DNA from: Rhizobiales bacterium 62-47
Lineage (GTDB): Bacteria > Pseudomonadota > Alphaproteobacteria > Rhizobiales > Xanthobacteraceae
Reading direction: 5' to 3'
Assembly: GCA_001899255.1 (NCBI GenBank)
Contig: MKVX01000007.1
Coordinates: forward strand, 124,001-188,000
Length of the DNA stretch: 64,000 bases
Part shown: one piece after another, positions 63,868 through 64,000 of the stretch
Numbering within the stretch: position 1 is the first letter of the stretch
Layout of the letters: each line of letters begins with the position of its first letter
Notes under the pieces: generated by a model
Databases searched by the model: none
The model's input: the letters and a program-made list of their open reading frames with translations, nothing else
What the model was told of the DNA's origin: nothing
Translations under genes and position numbers: made by a program

Positions 63868-64000
63868 TCAGGAGGCATAGTCCTCGTCTGCGTCGGCGCG
63901 AACGGCCTCGTGCGACGCGACAGGCGGCTGACGCCGCGCTGTCTTGCGTTGATACATGGCCTGGTCAGCGCGCATCATCGCCGTTTCGGCCTCGGCGCTC
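63868..64000 (-). CDS. C-terminal end of a GGDEF protein (partial)
   Basis: The minus strand frame runs in from the window edge and ends at a TGA (63868-63870). It contains the last helix of a GGDEF domain (AMMRADQAMYQRKTARRQPP) and a short acidic tail (AVRADADEDYAS). The catalytic part is outside the window. Confidence 0.6.
   Translation of the reverse strand, partial: SAEAETAMMRADQAMYQRKTARRQPPVASHEAVRADADEDYAS

Overview
The window looks like chromosomal DNA of a GC-rich alphaproteobacterium of the Bradyrhizobium/Rhodopseudomonas group (Nitrobacteraceae). Supporting signs are the fliF-fliG-fliH-fliN-flbD order next to a SciP gene, a BA14K-type protein, two phasins, tandem YdcH proteins, a tRNA-His with no G-1 and with A73, a DnaG lacking its zinc ligands, and dispersed palindromes of the kind common in these genomes. 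The genus cannot be fixed from the sequence alone.

Layout. 1-6.2 kb is flagellar and cell-cycle: the end of flgD, the CtrA inhibitor sciP, then the fliFGHN-flbD operon. 6.3-14 kb is mixed housekeeping: a RecD-like helicase, BA14K protein, msrA-msrB, a DUF4112 protein, a membrane GGDEF protein, a lytic transglycosylase and small secreted proteins. 14.1-17.8 kb is the clearest accessory stretch. It holds a dispersed repeat, one AT-rich gene coding for a TIR-like/TPR protein, and a decayed copy of the gene that follows. 18.1-38.6 kb holds the dnaG-rpoD, yqeY, carA, carB and greA core, interrupted by metabolic genes (isochorismatase, N-formylglutamate amidohydrolase, LysE exporter, an ArsR/SRPBCC operon, acyl-CoA synthetase). 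A tRNA-like element and a structured leader with a terminator lie just before carB. 38.7-45.7 kb holds doxX, Lrp, trxB, a LysR regulator, an orphan ParA ATPase, a secreted KTSC protein, tRNA-His and two phasins. 46-58.7 kb holds a large PAS histidine kinase, a ferric iron ABC transporter, a two-subunit CoA-transferase, an AsmA protein and a potGHI polyamine-type transporter with no binding protein beside it. 58.9-64 kb holds a PAS-GGDEF-EAL protein, an LhgO-like oxidoreductase, two YdcH proteins and the end of another GGDEF protein.

Links between genes. SciP, a paired TTAACC site before fliF and a TTAA-N7-TTAA box upstream of rpoD all point to CtrA-type cell-cycle control; the kinase at 45998-49228 could belong to the same network. 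Three proteins carry GGDEF domains, so cyclic-di-GMP signalling is well represented. The best candidate for a little-described system is the single-gene TIR-like/TPR locus at 14670-16643. It lies in visibly different base composition and is bounded on the right by a broken gene duplicate, as expected of a recently acquired defence or signalling gene. No CRISPR array, transposase, integrase or rRNA was seen.
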